Under the pieces are notes generated by a model. The model did not search any database. It was not told the DNA's origin and was given only the letters and a program-made list of their open reading frames with translations. A stretch of 40,993 nucleotides of DNA from Candidatus Woesearchaeota archaeon. Lineage in GTDB: Archaea > Nanobdellota > Nanobdellia > Woesearchaeales > GW2011-AR4. The stretch lies in the NCBI GenBank assembly GCA_018303185.1, contig JAGVYR010000070.1, positions 1-40,993 on the forward strand. The letters run 5' to 3'. The position numbers and the translations under genes are program-made. Positions 17,335 through 26,785 of this stretch are shown here, one piece after another (position 1 is the stretch's first letter; every line of letters starts with the position of its first letter).

Positions 17335-17373
17335 ATGTATCTGATTACAGGCAGTATCCATTTATGGGGGTAG
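17335..17373 (+). CDS. Candidate 12-aa leader ORF MYLITGSIHLWG upstream of DUF5678 gene
   Basis: ATG lies ~29 nt after TATA tttatatatcc; stop 7 nt before the next ATG. Confidence 0.35.
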   Translation: MYLITGSIHLWG

Positions 17374-17380
17374 AGCTAAT

Positions 17381-17572
17381 ATGTACTCTGATTATGAGCG
17401 CTTAATCAAGATGGACCTTAGCCAGTATGCCGGAAAATGGGTGGCTGTCTGCGATTCAAAAATCGTGGCGGCAAATTCCAGCATAAAGCAACTAATTAAG
17501 GAATCAGAAGCCAAATGCGGCAAGAAGAAGCCAGTCATTACCAAAGTTTCTTCCACTGCAAGAATTCTCTAA
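17381..17572 (+). CDS. DUF5678-like small protein
   Basis: LSQYAGKWVAVCDSKIVAANSSIKQLIKESEAKCGKKKPVITKVS. Confidence 0.75.
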   Translation: MYSDYERLIKMDLSQYAGKWVAVCDSKIVAANSSIKQLIKESEAKCGKKKPVITKVSSTARIL

Positions 17573-17573
17573 G

Positions 17574-17696
17574 ATGGCCTTAAAGTACAAGTTCCACAAG
17601 GAAAAGCTAAAAGACGGCTCATCAGCCTTTAGGCCATTAGTACTTAAGATTGAGCTGAAGAAGACTGACTCCTTAAGAAGAAGGATATATTATTAA
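17574..17696 (+). pseudogene. 40-aa ORF, likely N-terminal remnant of clan AA aspartyl-protease-like gene
   Basis: MALKYKFHKEKLKDGSSAFRPLVLKIELKKTDSLRRRIYY*; directly follows DUF5678 gene; ends where an LDSGAD-type motif would be expected. Confidence 0.5.
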
Positions 17697-17724
17697 ATAT
17701 ATCCAGTGCATAGGCATACCTAGA

Positions 17725-19137
17725 ATGGACAAAACCAAAGAAATAATCATCGGCCTCGAAATCCACACGGAGCTGGATACAGCCACAAAGCTTTTTTGCA
17801 GCTGTCCGACAAAAGGAAGCGAGGAGCCCAATACAAGGACTTGCCCAATCTGCCTAGGCATGCCCGGCTCAAAGCCCTCCCTCAATAAAAAAGCGGTTGA
17901 ATTTGCTGTAAAATTGTGCCTTGCGCTGAAATGTAACATATCTTCTGAACTTATTTTCTCAAGAAAATCATATTTTTATCCTGACCTTGCAAAAAACTAC
18001 CAGATTACGCAATACGAACTGCCTCTTGGAAAAGAAGGGAAACTGGCATTAAGCTCGGGAAAAGAGATTGGGATTACAAGAGTGCATATGGAAGAGGACC
18101 CTGCGTCTTTAATCCACCCCGCAGGAATGCAGAATTCGCAGTATGTTCTTGTGGATTACAACCGCTCGGGCAACCCTTTATTGGAAATTGTCACAAAGCC
18201 TGAGCTTTCAAGCCCTGAAGAGGCCCGCGATTTCATGAAGCAGCTTATCACTGTCCTGTCATATCTTGAGATTTTCGACGAAAACAGCAGCGTAATAAAG
18301 GCTGATGCCAACATTTCAATAAAAGAGTCCGGCTTTGTAAAGGCTGAAGTGAAGAACATAACAGGCTTCAAAGAAATAGAGCGCGCATTAAACTATGAAA
18401 TCCTGAGGCAGAAAAAAGACTTCAAAGAAGGCAAAAAATTAGTGCAGGAGACAAGGGCATGGGATTCTGAAAAGGGCATCACATTCACATTAAGGAAAAA
18501 AGAGACTGAAGAGGATTACGGCTATATAATTGACACGGATTTGGTTGCAACAGAGATAACACAGGGCATGATAAAGAAGATAAAAGGCGAAATGCCGGAG
18601 CTTGCCCAGGACAAGGTGAAGAGATACACTGAAAAGCATAAAATCAGCAGGGAAGATGCATTAGTCTTATCGCAGGAAAAGAAGCTGGCAGAGCTTTTTG
18701 AAAAAGTCGCTGAAAAAATAGATCCTGTTCTCGCAGCAAGGTGGATAAGAAGGGAATTAGTCAGGGTAATTAATTATAATAAAATTTCTTTGAATGGCTT
18801 AAAAATTGATGAAACTCATCTTATTGGCTTGTTGGATTTGGTTGAAAAAAAGAAAATCACGGACAGTGTTGCCCAAAAGCTTTTGGAGGAATTGATAGAA
18901 AAGCCTTTTGATGTGAAGGAAAAGGTAAAAAAAGAAAAGCTTGAGGCAGTATCGGATGCAGGAGAGCTGGAAAAATTCTGCAAAGAGGCAATAGCAGAGA
19001 ACCAAAAGGCGGTAGAAGACTATAAGGCGGGGGAGGAAAGGGCATTGAACTTTATAGTTGGGCAGGTCATGAAAAAGACTAAAGGAAAGGCAACTCCGAA
19101 AGAAGTTAATGAGATTATAAAAAGCCTGATAAAATAA
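17725..19137 (+). CDS. gatB: Asp/Glu-tRNA amidotransferase subunit B
   Basis: IIGLEIHTELDTATKLFC, CPICLGMPGSKPSLNKKAVE, KSYFYPDLAKNYQITQYELP, HMEEDPASLIH. Confidence 0.96.
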   Translation: MDKTKEIIIGLEIHTELDTATKLFCSCPTKGSEEPNTRTCPICLGMPGSKPSLNKKAVEFAVKLCLALKCNISSELIFSRKSYFYPDLAKNYQITQYELPLGKEGKLALSSGKEIGITRVHMEEDPASLIHPAGMQNSQYVLVDYNRSGNPLLEIVTKPELSSPEEARDFMKQLITVLSYLEIFDENSSVIKADANISIKESGFVKAEVKNITGFKEIERALNYEILRQKKDFKEGKKLVQETRAWDSEKGITFTLRKKETEEDYGYIIDTDLVATEITQGMIKKIKGEMPELAQDKVKRYTEKHKISREDALVLSQEKKLAELFEKVAEKIDPVLAARWIRRELVRVINYNKISLNGLKIDETHLIGLLDLVEKKKITDSVAQKLLEELIEKPFDVKEKVKKEKLEAVSDAGELEKFCKEAIAENQKAVEDYKAGEERALNFIVGQVMKKTKGKATPKEVNEIIKSLIK

Positions 19138-19138
19138 G

Positions 19139-19468
19139 ATGTCAAAATCGCAAAATCCGTGGTATGTACTCGCTCAATTGGTAGCAGTATTATCTGGCGG
19201 ACTTTTTGTTGCAAGTGGAGTTTATGCAGGCTTATCCATGAATTTTCTTTTCTATAATAGTGATTTAATGAAAATTAGACTAGACTTATTGAGGAACAAT
19301 TACACTTATAATGAATCTATATTTAACGAAGCGTCTCGAGAAGTAGCCGAAAGCATTGTTCAGTCATTTGATTTACACAGAGTTTTGGTCTTTGGAGGTA
19401 CGGCCTTTATTATATTTGCACTGGTATTTTTTTCCATTGGATGGTTTAGTGAAAGGCAGGGTAGTTGA
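19139..19468 (+). CDS. Small two-TM membrane protein
   Basis: 109 aa with TM segments near each end; starts right after gatB stop. Confidence 0.6.
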   Translation: MSKSQNPWYVLAQLVAVLSGGLFVASGVYAGLSMNFLFYNSDLMKIRLDLLRNNYTYNESIFNEASREVAESIVQSFDLHRVLVFGGTAFIIFALVFFSIGWFSERQGS

Positions 19469-19489
19469 GTTTATGGTAAGATCTTCCTC

Positions 19490-19714
19490 CTACTCTTCCT
19501 TCCAGTTAGAAGAAGAAACTTTTATCTTACTGTCCTGTTCAGGAAAAACTTTCAATGACTTGTAATGCGCTCCTGTCTTCTCATTATACCCTTTATGGGA
19601 GCTGTCGCAGTAAGGCAGCCTTTTGCTCTGCCCGCATGTGCAGAAGCTGTACTTCCCTCCCGCTTTCACCTCAACCTCAACTGCCGTATCGGGCAATTCC
19701 TGCTTTTCTTCCAT
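19490..19714 (-). CDS. CDGSH-type iron-sulfur protein
   Basis: YSFCTCGQSKRLPYCDSSHKG. Confidence 0.9.
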   Translation of the reverse strand: MEEKQELPDTAVEVEVKAGGKYSFCTCGQSKRLPYCDSSHKGYNEKTGAHYKSLKVFPEQDSKIKVSSSNWKEE

Positions 19715-19724
19715 GCTTTCACCT

Positions 19725-20936
19725 TCAGCTTATGTCAATCTCAAGTATCCTGCTTGCTTCTTCCTTTATTTTCTTTTCATAATCCGGCTTTGTCATTCCT
19801 TCCGGCCTTTCCTGCAGCAAGATATTCATAAGTTCCTTCACAGCATGCGTTTCATCTTCAATTCCCGCCTTAATCTGCCCCAGATGCTCCCTGATAAGCC
19901 TCTCTTCAACATCCTCGACTGATTTCATGTCAACCTTTATTTCCTCAAACTCCTTTGTGTTAAGTGCATTTGTGTTTTTCATCACAAAATAAGCTCCCTT
20001 GTCCTGCAGCACAGAAAAAAGCTCCCTGAAATCAATATCAGTCGGCTTTCCCGAAGCCAGAGTTCCGTAAAGCCTTATCAGGATTATTGTATTGATGAAT
20101 TCTCTGCCCTTGACTGAGTTATTTAGCTCTTCCAAGACCTGCTCAGCGCTTTTATTCGTGCAGTCAAGCACTATCTTGTGTGTATTGTACACTTGTATCG
20201 GCTCCCATTTTGCTTTTCCATCTTCAACAATGTAAAAGCCCCCTCTTTCCAGCTTTTCAAGCTCGGAAAAAGAATTCGGGAACAAAGGCCCGGGATACGC
20301 AATCAGCCCGTAGCCTTCTATTTGCCTGTCCTCCACAATGTGGACATGGCCTCCGGCATAATAGTCAAACCCTTTTGGCAGTAAGGAGATTGGCTGTGAT
20401 ATTATATTTGCCATGTCTTTTGGCTTCAGCTCATCAATCCCGGAATGGAACATGAAAATTTTATAGCCTTTTTCCTTTTCCAGATGCCCTGTCTCAAGGC
20501 TCTCATAGTATCCTTTCTCAAGCCCGCCTCTTTTTCCCAAGATTCCGGTAATTTTTGCCCCTGTCTTTACATCAACAGTGAATTTCAGCCTTAATTTCTC
20601 ATTTACAACTTCGCCCTTCACTACATTAACAAAAAGCCCGGCTTCTTCAAGCACATCAAGCATCGTTCTCCCTGACGGGGAATAGTCATGGCTGCCTGGG
20701 ATTATGTATACCGGGATGTTATTTTCTTTCAGCTCCCTGAACTTCGAGACAACAGCCTTAAGGTTGTCTATCCTCGGCAAAGAAGTGTTGAATAAGTCTC
20801 CTGCTATAAGAATAAAGTCAACTTTCTCATGCGTGCATTTGTCCACTGCCCTTATGAAAGCCTCTGTGCTTATGTCCTTCAGCTTAGGGTCCCTCCAGCT
20901 GCCTATGTGGCAGTCAGCCATGTGTGCGAATTTCAT
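19725..20936 (-). CDS. mre11: Mre11-like DNA repair exonuclease
   Basis: MKFAHMADCHIGS, ILIAGDLFNTS, IPGSHDYSPSG, YYAGGHVHIVE metallophosphoesterase motifs. Confidence 0.93.
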   Translation of the reverse strand: MKFAHMADCHIGSWRDPKLKDISTEAFIRAVDKCTHEKVDFILIAGDLFNTSLPRIDNLKAVVSKFRELKENNIPVYIIPGSHDYSPSGRTMLDVLEEAGLFVNVVKGEVVNEKLRLKFTVDVKTGAKITGILGKRGGLEKGYYESLETGHLEKEKGYKIFMFHSGIDELKPKDMANIISQPISLLPKGFDYYAGGHVHIVEDRQIEGYGLIAYPGPLFPNSFSELEKLERGGFYIVEDGKAKWEPIQVYNTHKIVLDCTNKSAEQVLEELNNSVKGREFINTIILIRLYGTLASGKPTDIDFRELFSVLQDKGAYFVMKNTNALNTKEFEEIKVDMKSVEDVEERLIREHLGQIKAGIEDETHAVKELMNILLQERPEGMTKPDYEKKIKEEASRILEIDIS

Positions 20937-20945
20937 TTTTAATAC

Positions 20946-21446
20946 CTAATAAGCGACATGAAGTAGCATATTTCTAATTCTCTCAAGGTCTCCCAGTTCC
21001 CTATTAAAATCTTTAAACAAAGTATCCTCGAGAATTTTTTTCATGCTTGTTATAAAGGCAAGAAGTATGCGGTCTGTCTTTTCGCCCAAATCTTTTCTTA
21101 TTCTGGGATACTCTTGGATAAATTGCTCTATTCTGGCAATCAAAGGAGTAATATCATCTTTAATTTTCTTGATTATTATTGATTCCTGAAATCCTCTCAG
21201 CTCAGCCACAAACCTTTGCAGGTCATCAATAATCACAGACAGAGGCACTGGGCTTTTGGCTCTGCGATAAATAACTTCGATCTCCTTCTGAAGCTTCTCA
21301 TGCATCAATGACATTACTTTCTCGCTGTCTCCTAATTCGTTTGCCATATGGGCTAAATTTCTTGAAAAATATTTTCCCATCATTATGCTTTCATCTACTG
21401 CCCTAGCCAAGTTTAACCCCTCCGAATCCTTTCCTGACAGCAGCAT
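20946..21446 (-). CDS. Alpha-helical protein of unknown function between herA and mre11
   Basis: 166 aa ORF; start overlaps herA 3' end by up to 44 nt; alternate internal starts possible. Confidence 0.65.
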   Translation of the reverse strand: MLLSGKDSEGLNLARAVDESIMMGKYFSRNLAHMANELGDSEKVMSLMHEKLQKEIEVIYRRAKSPVPLSVIIDDLQRFVAELRGFQESIIIKKIKDDITPLIARIEQFIQEYPRIRKDLGEKTDRILLAFITSMKKILEDTLFKDFNRELGDLERIRNMLLHVAY

Positions 21447-22938
21447 CCGGTTTTAAGTCCTTCCTCGCAAACTCATCAAACAGAGGGATTTTCACAGGCA
21501 GCGCGAACTTGGCGAAATTGCTTGTAACAAGCGCCTCTCCCTTGTCGAGAGACGCTATATTGCGGTCATCATCGCTTAAATCCTGCGAAGCGCTTTCAAT
21601 GATTGCCTGCCTCTCCGGCTTCATCTCTATCCCTAATATGATTTTAGTATTCATGTTCGCAAGAATCTGCCTTGGAATGAGGGAAGGCAGCTGCGTTATG
21701 GCAACCAATCCGACTTTGAACTTCCTTCCTTCGCGTGCAATTGTGGAAAAGATATTGTGCCCTGCCTCAAGCACTTCCTTGCCTAAAACGCGGGGCGCTT
21801 CTTCCAGAACAACAGAAATGACGGGCTTTCCATCCAGTTTTCCATTCATTTTATAGTGTCTATACTTGTTAAAAACCTCAGTTGTAATCAATGAGCCGAT
21901 CAGCAGCTCTACAGCGCCTGAGAAATTTGAAGTGTCTACAATCACAATCTTCCCATTTTCAAGCTCTCGGGCAATATCAGCAACAGTGCTCTCCCCTGCT
22001 TTAAGGTCAAACACTCCATTGCACGACAGGGCATTATTTGAGAAATCAAGGTCCAGAAGATATAGAAGCCTTCTTTTGACAACAACAATGCTTTCCTGCC
22101 TGAATGCATTTTCAATGGATAATTTTTTCTCGAGTATTATTGCCTCAATCCATTTTTCCCCGTATTCCTTGTAATAAAGATGGAGTGCCTGCCTCTGCGC
22201 GTCTGAAAAGTCCACAACGCCTTCAAAATGCTGCGGCCTCAATAATTCCAGATTAATCTTCAGGCTTCTTGCCCCAGGAGGCGCATTAGAGGGAGTGTAA
22301 TAGGCTATTTTTTCCCTGTTCGGATGGTCCTTAAGCCTGAAATTGTTTCTGCCGTAATATTCATCATGAGGGTCCAAAACCAGAATTCCGCAGTAATCTT
22401 CCTTTGCGGCGCTCCATAAGATGTTGGATATCAAAACACTTTTGCCTCTGCCCGTAGTGCCTGCAACAAGTATATGGTGGCTCATAACCTCTTTTCCTTC
22501 AAGGAATATGGGAACGTCCATTTCCTTGCTGCCAGACCTTAAATTGCCGATGAACAGGGGATTTTTGGGCTTTGTCAAAAAAGACAAATCTTCCTTGGTA
22601 ACTTCCATTATTGGAGAAAAGAAAGCAGGCATCTGCTTGCTGACAGCAGCCTTTCCATTCTTAATGACGGCTATGCTTTTCACATTGGCGAGCATGTAAT
22701 TCCTCAGCTTAGGGTCCATGAACTCAAAGTCGGTGTCATCCTCCAAGCTGTAGCCTGCAATCAGCTCGAGATTCTGCTGTGAAATCTGGCTCCCGTAAAG
22801 CAAATCAAAGACCTGCATCAGGATTTTGCTTCCGCCGGCATCAGCAACAAGAAGCTCCCCAAGCTCAAGATTCGCATTCTCCTTCTGCCTCACAAGAATC
22901 TTCCCAAACTCGCCTGAAATAACTTGCCCCTTTATCAT
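21403..22938 (-). CDS. herA: HerA-like helicase/ATPase
   Basis: [19 protein letters not shown] Walker [24 protein letters not shown] (minus strand) ~25 nt upstream of ATG. Confidence 0.92.
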   Translation of the reverse strand: MIKGQVISGEFGKILVRQKENANLELGELLVADAGGSKILMQVFDLLYGSQISQQNLELIAGYSLEDDTDFEFMDPKLRNYMLANVKSIAVIKNGKAAVSKQMPAFFSPIMEVTKEDLSFLTKPKNPLFIGNLRSGSKEMDVPIFLEGKEVMSHHILVAGTTGRGKSVLISNILWSAAKEDYCGILVLDPHDEYYGRNNFRLKDHPNREKIAYYTPSNAPPGARSLKINLELLRPQHFEGVVDFSDAQRQALHLYYKEYGEKWIEAIILEKKLSIENAFRQESIVVVKRRLLYLLDLDFSNNALSCNGVFDLKAGESTVADIARELENGKIVIVDTSNFSGAVELLIGSLITTEVFNKYRHYKMNGKLDGKPVISVVLEEAPRVLGKEVLEAGHNIFSTIAREGRKFKVGLVAITQLPSLIPRQILANMNTKIILGIEMKPERQAIIESASQDLSDDDRNIASLDKGEALVTSNFAKFALPVKIPLFDEFARKDLKPDAAVRKGFGGVKLG

Positions 22939-23332
22939 GGAGCGGAGAATAGGGGATGATTTTATAAAGGTTTTTGAATTTCTTCATAATTCCGAGGATA
23001 AATTGGTGGTAATGACGATAGCAAGACCCAGGGAAAGATTGCATGAACAATTCGTACCAACTAAAGCTGATTCTGGTATAGTGAGGGTTGGCGAGCTCGG
23101 CTACGTAATATCTCGGTCATCTACAAATTGGGATCCAAGAGTACTTGGGAGGATAGAAAGAGTAATCGAAGGCAATCCTGTTAAGGGTATGAGAAATGTC
23201 GTCAAAATGGCTCATGGTCCTGGAGTAAAAGACAGGTTTGTGTCATACTCCGCGGTTACCAGAGAGGAAAATAAAGAAGTTCTTGAGTTATACTTAAGAG
23301 ATACACTCTCTCCCAGACCGTATGGAGGTTAA
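22937..23332 (+). CDS. Hypothetical protein divergent from herA; true start uncertain (22937 or 23011-23013 region)
   Basis: Open frame [47 protein letters not shown]...LSPRPYGG. Confidence 0.5.
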   Translation: MERRIGDDFIKVFEFLHNSEDKLVVMTIARPRERLHEQFVPTKADSGIVRVGELGYVISRSSTNWDPRVLGRIERVIEGNPVKGMRNVVKMAHGPGVKDRFVSYSAVTREENKEVLELYLRDTLSPRPYGG

Positions 23333-23334
23333 CA

Positions 23335-24033
23335 TCAATTCTTCCCCTTCAATTCCATCCTCATTATCTGCTCTATCTCGTCCCTTGAGACAGCGCATCC
23401 CTGCAGCTTGACTCCCCATAAAATTCCTTCAAGCAGCATCTTTTTTGAATCTGGAATTTCAGCAATATACTGGTCAAGCATGCCCATCTCATAAGCCATT
23501 GTGACAAGCTCAACGCTCCTAATCATCCTTATGCCTTTCGTGATTTTCGAAAACTCCTTTATGCTGCCTGAGTTCATCTTCACATTTGAGTGCAGCCTGT
23601 GCTTCAGTATGTTATGCAGCCTATCGGGATTCTCGACCATGAGCCTTGTTGTCCTCTCATCAACAACAACTGCCTGGCCTTCATGATGGATGCAGGAAGC
23701 GACCGCTGAAATTTCAGCCCTCTGCACTATCGTTATGTTATTCCCAAATGCATTAAATGAATTATTGGCAAACTCAAGCATCCTGTTCGTAAGCTCGTTT
23801 ATTTCCCTGCTGTCAACAATTTCAAAAGTGCCGTTGTTTATGTAATGCAGAACCTGAAGGGCTTCGAACTTGAACTTTTTTGTTGTCAGGGGCTTGTCTA
23901 TTATCTCCCTCTTCACATCTGAAGTTATGTGGAAATGCCCTTTAAACCTCTCTTTCAAAGGCTCAACTATGGACAGGAGGTTGTTGAGAGTGAGGCTTAT
24001 CAAAGGCCCTGTGTCAAATTCTATGGCCCTCAT
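23335..24033 (-). CDS. PIN-like domain protein
   Basis: MRAIEFDTGPLISLTLNNLLSI, later VVVDERTTRLMVENP; acidic positions typical of PIN folds. Confidence 0.65.
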   Translation of the reverse strand: MRAIEFDTGPLISLTLNNLLSIVEPLKERFKGHFHITSDVKREIIDKPLTTKKFKFEALQVLHYINNGTFEIVDSREINELTNRMLEFANNSFNAFGNNITIVQRAEISAVASCIHHEGQAVVVDERTTRLMVENPDRLHNILKHRLHSNVKMNSGSIKEFSKITKGIRMIRSVELVTMAYEMGMLDQYIAEIPDSKKMLLEGILWGVKLQGCAVSRDEIEQIMRMELKGKN

Positions 24034-24584
24034 CTGAAGAGCCCCCTTGCAAATTCCAGCCTTGACTTCATGTCAATTATTTCCGGCATGTCCTCGCTTA
24101 TGCTTGTCTTCCCGACATAGGACATGAGTTCCCACTGCGATATCCCCAGTATTTCTGCAGACCTTGCCATTGAAATGCCGTGCTCATACAGCTTGCTCCC
24201 TTTCTTAATCTGCGCCTGGCTTATCACTTCCTGGATGTAAAGCTTCAGCTTTGAGTCCACTTTGGAGATATAGTCAAACGCGTTTTTTATCGCCTTCGCG
24301 TAAGCATCGTCATCATTCCTCTCAAGGCTGCCTTTCGCTGCTGAAAGTACCCTGCTTATCTTTTCATAGTCAAACGCCTGCTGGTCCCTTTCAATGATTT
24401 TGGACATGGAGTACACAAGGATTGCGACTGAAACCGAGAATTCATCCTGAAACACAGAGGCATTATGGATGGTGTGGTTGCTCAGCTGCCTCATCTCAAC
24501 CGCATCGGATTCTTCCTTAACTTCAAGGAGCTTGAGCACTATTGAAAGCACAGCCAGAATGTCATTCTTTACCTGCTCCTGCAT
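24030..24584 (-). CDS. Helical protein with C-terminal HTH (UPF0175/antitoxin-like)
   Basis: YEHGISMARSAEILGISQWELMSYVGKTSI; overlaps downstream PIN-like gene by 4 nt. Confidence 0.65.
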   Translation of the reverse strand: MQEQVKNDILAVLSIVLKLLEVKEESDAVEMRQLSNHTIHNASVFQDEFSVSVAILVYSMSKIIERDQQAFDYEKISRVLSAAKGSLERNDDDAYAKAIKNAFDYISKVDSKLKLYIQEVISQAQIKKGSKLYEHGISMARSAEILGISQWELMSYVGKTSISEDMPEIIDMKSRLEFARGLFR

Positions 24585-24638
24585 GCATTAAAATCCGGAA
24601 AGGGCTTTTATAAAAGTTTTCTTTTTTGATTTGGTAAG

Positions 24639-24866
24639 GTCAACTTAAGGCCACCTGATGGCTTTTGCGAGGCAGGGTACTTGTCCTGATTAAGGCGAGG
24701 AACGGTTTTTTCTCAATAAAGGTTAAGGCAGCCGCCATTAATTTGAGGCTGAGGCAATAAACGCGTTCTGAAGCCAAGGAATGGTTTTTCTTCAATAAAA
24801 AATATCCAAGGTTCTATATGAAAATAAACAAAAAAACTGCCGAGCAAAATGGCGCCTTAAGCTGAC
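24639..24866 (-). repeat. Structured intergenic element with 13-bp terminal stem and internal ~30-bp direct repeat
   Basis: GTCAACTTAAGGC (24639-24651)/GCCTTAAGCTGAC (24854-24866), one G-U on minus strand; internal copies at 24691-24720 and 24771-24799. Confidence 0.5.
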
Positions 24867-24933
24867 AGTATTTGATGTTAGCAATAAATTATTTGAGAGA
24901 AAAGCGTAAAAACGGGCAATGTGAATTTTTCTG

Positions 24934-25881
24934 TCAGGCTGCAGTCAGTGATTTTTGCGTTTGCGGCAATCCAATTCCGGCTGGCCCTTCTGCTTGATAG
25001 TTAGCAGCCCGAGCAGAAATTGCCCTAGCTTTCTCAGGAACAATTTTTAATAGATATCCATGAATAGCATAATCAAAAGGTTTGTGGGCAAGCTGTAATG
25101 CCGGGTCAATTTTTACCCGTCCAAACTGCCCTAATGTCGGGTTCACTTCCACCCATCCGTATGGGTGCAGATGGCTCTTTGCCCACGTGTGAGGCGAATA
25201 CTCTCCATCTCTAAGCGCAATTCCACTCAAGGTCATAGTGGGTACCCCAAACGATTGTGCAAGAACTGTGTATGTATTCGCTATGGCCTCGCTACCGCCC
25301 AGCTGTCTACTAATTGTAGAATGGGCATCTTTATGTCTTGTAAACTGGGTTTCTTCTATATTTCTACCTATCCAATTTAGAATTCCTGAAATGATATAAA
25401 CAGGATTCCTTCTGTGCTCTGCAGGTAATCCCTTGCTAATCTCTTCAATAGCCTTTCTAAAATTTACAAAATTTTGATAATCATGTGCAGCCCCTATCAT
25501 GCCTAGATCAGCTCTTAAAAATTGTTCCAGACCACTATCGGTAAGCTCCTCTTGAGTAAGTTTGGCTACCTTACTTGGGTCTATTTCCCCCCTATAAAGC
25601 CCTTTCACACGTTCGTATGGTTTTCCTGCTTCATTACCCCCTCCATTTCTACTCCCATTTGCTGCCGTGATAAGTTGTGCAAGAGATTCAAGGCCAATAG
25701 GTTCAGTGTCCGTTAATCTTATTCTCACTAATGGAGTCTTATATGGCCCAATAAAACTCACAAAAGTATCTCCGCTTTCTGCTGGAAAAACATATGTTGG
25801 AAAGCCTGTTAGCAGAAAAGGCTTTGCATCCACACCTGTTTTTTGATGCCCATCAACTTCTAATTCAGCCATCAAGCCCAT
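24934..25881 (-). CDS. Transglutaminase-like fold protein, nucleophile Cys replaced by Ser
   Basis: QLGGSEAIANTYTVLAQSFGVPTMTLSGIAL...SPHTWAKSHLHPYGWVEVNPT. Confidence 0.7.
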   Translation of the reverse strand: MGLMAELEVDGHQKTGVDAKPFLLTGFPTYVFPAESGDTFVSFIGPYKTPLVRIRLTDTEPIGLESLAQLITAANGSRNGGGNEAGKPYERVKGLYRGEIDPSKVAKLTQEELTDSGLEQFLRADLGMIGAAHDYQNFVNFRKAIEEISKGLPAEHRRNPVYIISGILNWIGRNIEETQFTRHKDAHSTISRQLGGSEAIANTYTVLAQSFGVPTMTLSGIALRDGEYSPHTWAKSHLHPYGWVEVNPTLGQFGRVKIDPALQLAHKPFDYAIHGYLLKIVPEKARAISARAANYQAEGPAGIGLPQTQKSLTAA

Positions 25882-25995
25882 TATTATACAGCTAATATAT
25901 AAATATTACGTTTTAATATATTAATATACAAAAAGATATATTACTTCAAATCCTTTAAACCATGCAAAACCCATAGAGAAGATGATTATGAGCTC

Positions 25996-26023
25996 TAAAA
26001 TGGGCTCATTTTTGGCTGCTAAC
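25996..26023 (-). repeat. 5'-end fragment (copy F) of the 118-nt structured element
   Basis: Minus strand GTTAGCAGCCAAAAATGAGCCCATTTTA vs copy A GTTAGCAGCTAAAGGTGGGCCCATTCTA: 23/28 identical, all differences transitions. Confidence 0.55.
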
Positions 26024-26133
26024 TTTCATTTCAGGCAACACAAATCTATGATTGCAGCCTCACTAACCAAAATCGCAAATTATAAATACCTGCATCTTTC
26101 AAAACTTGAGAGGAGTTAAAAAAAGGTGCATGG

Positions 26134-26769
26134 ATGATAAGCATTTTCAGGAATTTTGTGAATAAAGTTCTCAGGAGCCTGTTCAGCAAGAAAAAGCATG
26201 TGAAGCTGGGGCTATACGGCCCTCCAAACGGCGGCAAAACCACCCTCGCCAATAGAATCTGCCAGGACTGGCTGGGGGAGGACATGGGCAAAGTCTCAAA
26301 CATAGCGCACGAAACCAGAGAGGTGCAGATAAAAGAGCAGATTAACATAAAAAACAGCGAAGGCAAGGAGCTCTCCTTCAATCTTGTTGACACTCCCGGC
26401 ATTGCCACAAAGATAGACTTTGAGGAATTCATAAGGGCAGGATTAAAGGAAAAAGAAGCCAAGCAAAGGGCCAAAGAGGCCACAAAGGGCATCATAGATT
26501 CCATCAAATGGCTTGATGAGATGGATACAGTGATAATAGTTCTTGACGCAACAAAAGACCCTTTAAGCCAGGTCAACATTACAATAATAGGCAATTTACA
26601 GGCAAGAAACATCCCGGTCATGATTGTGGCAAACAAGATAGACTTAAGGAAGGCTTCAATAAAAAAAGTGCAGTCTGCATTCCCCCAGTATGAAGTAATA
26701 GGCATATCTGCAAAGTTCGGGAAGAACATTGACCAGTTTTATGAAGCCCTGTTCGCCATGGCAGGATAA
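26134..26769 (+). CDS. Era-like small GTPase
   Basis: GLYGPPNGGKTTLANRI, LVDTPGIA, VANKIDLR, SAKFGKN. Confidence 0.93.
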   Translation: MISIFRNFVNKVLRSLFSKKKHVKLGLYGPPNGGKTTLANRICQDWLGEDMGKVSNIAHETREVQIKEQINIKNSEGKELSFNLVDTPGIATKIDFEEFIRAGLKEKEAKQRAKEATKGIIDSIKWLDEMDTVIIVLDATKDPLSQVNITIIGNLQARNIPVMIVANKIDLRKASIKKVQSAFPQYEVIGISAKFGKNIDQFYEALFAMAG

Positions 26770-26785
26770 AAAAGAGGTTTGACAA

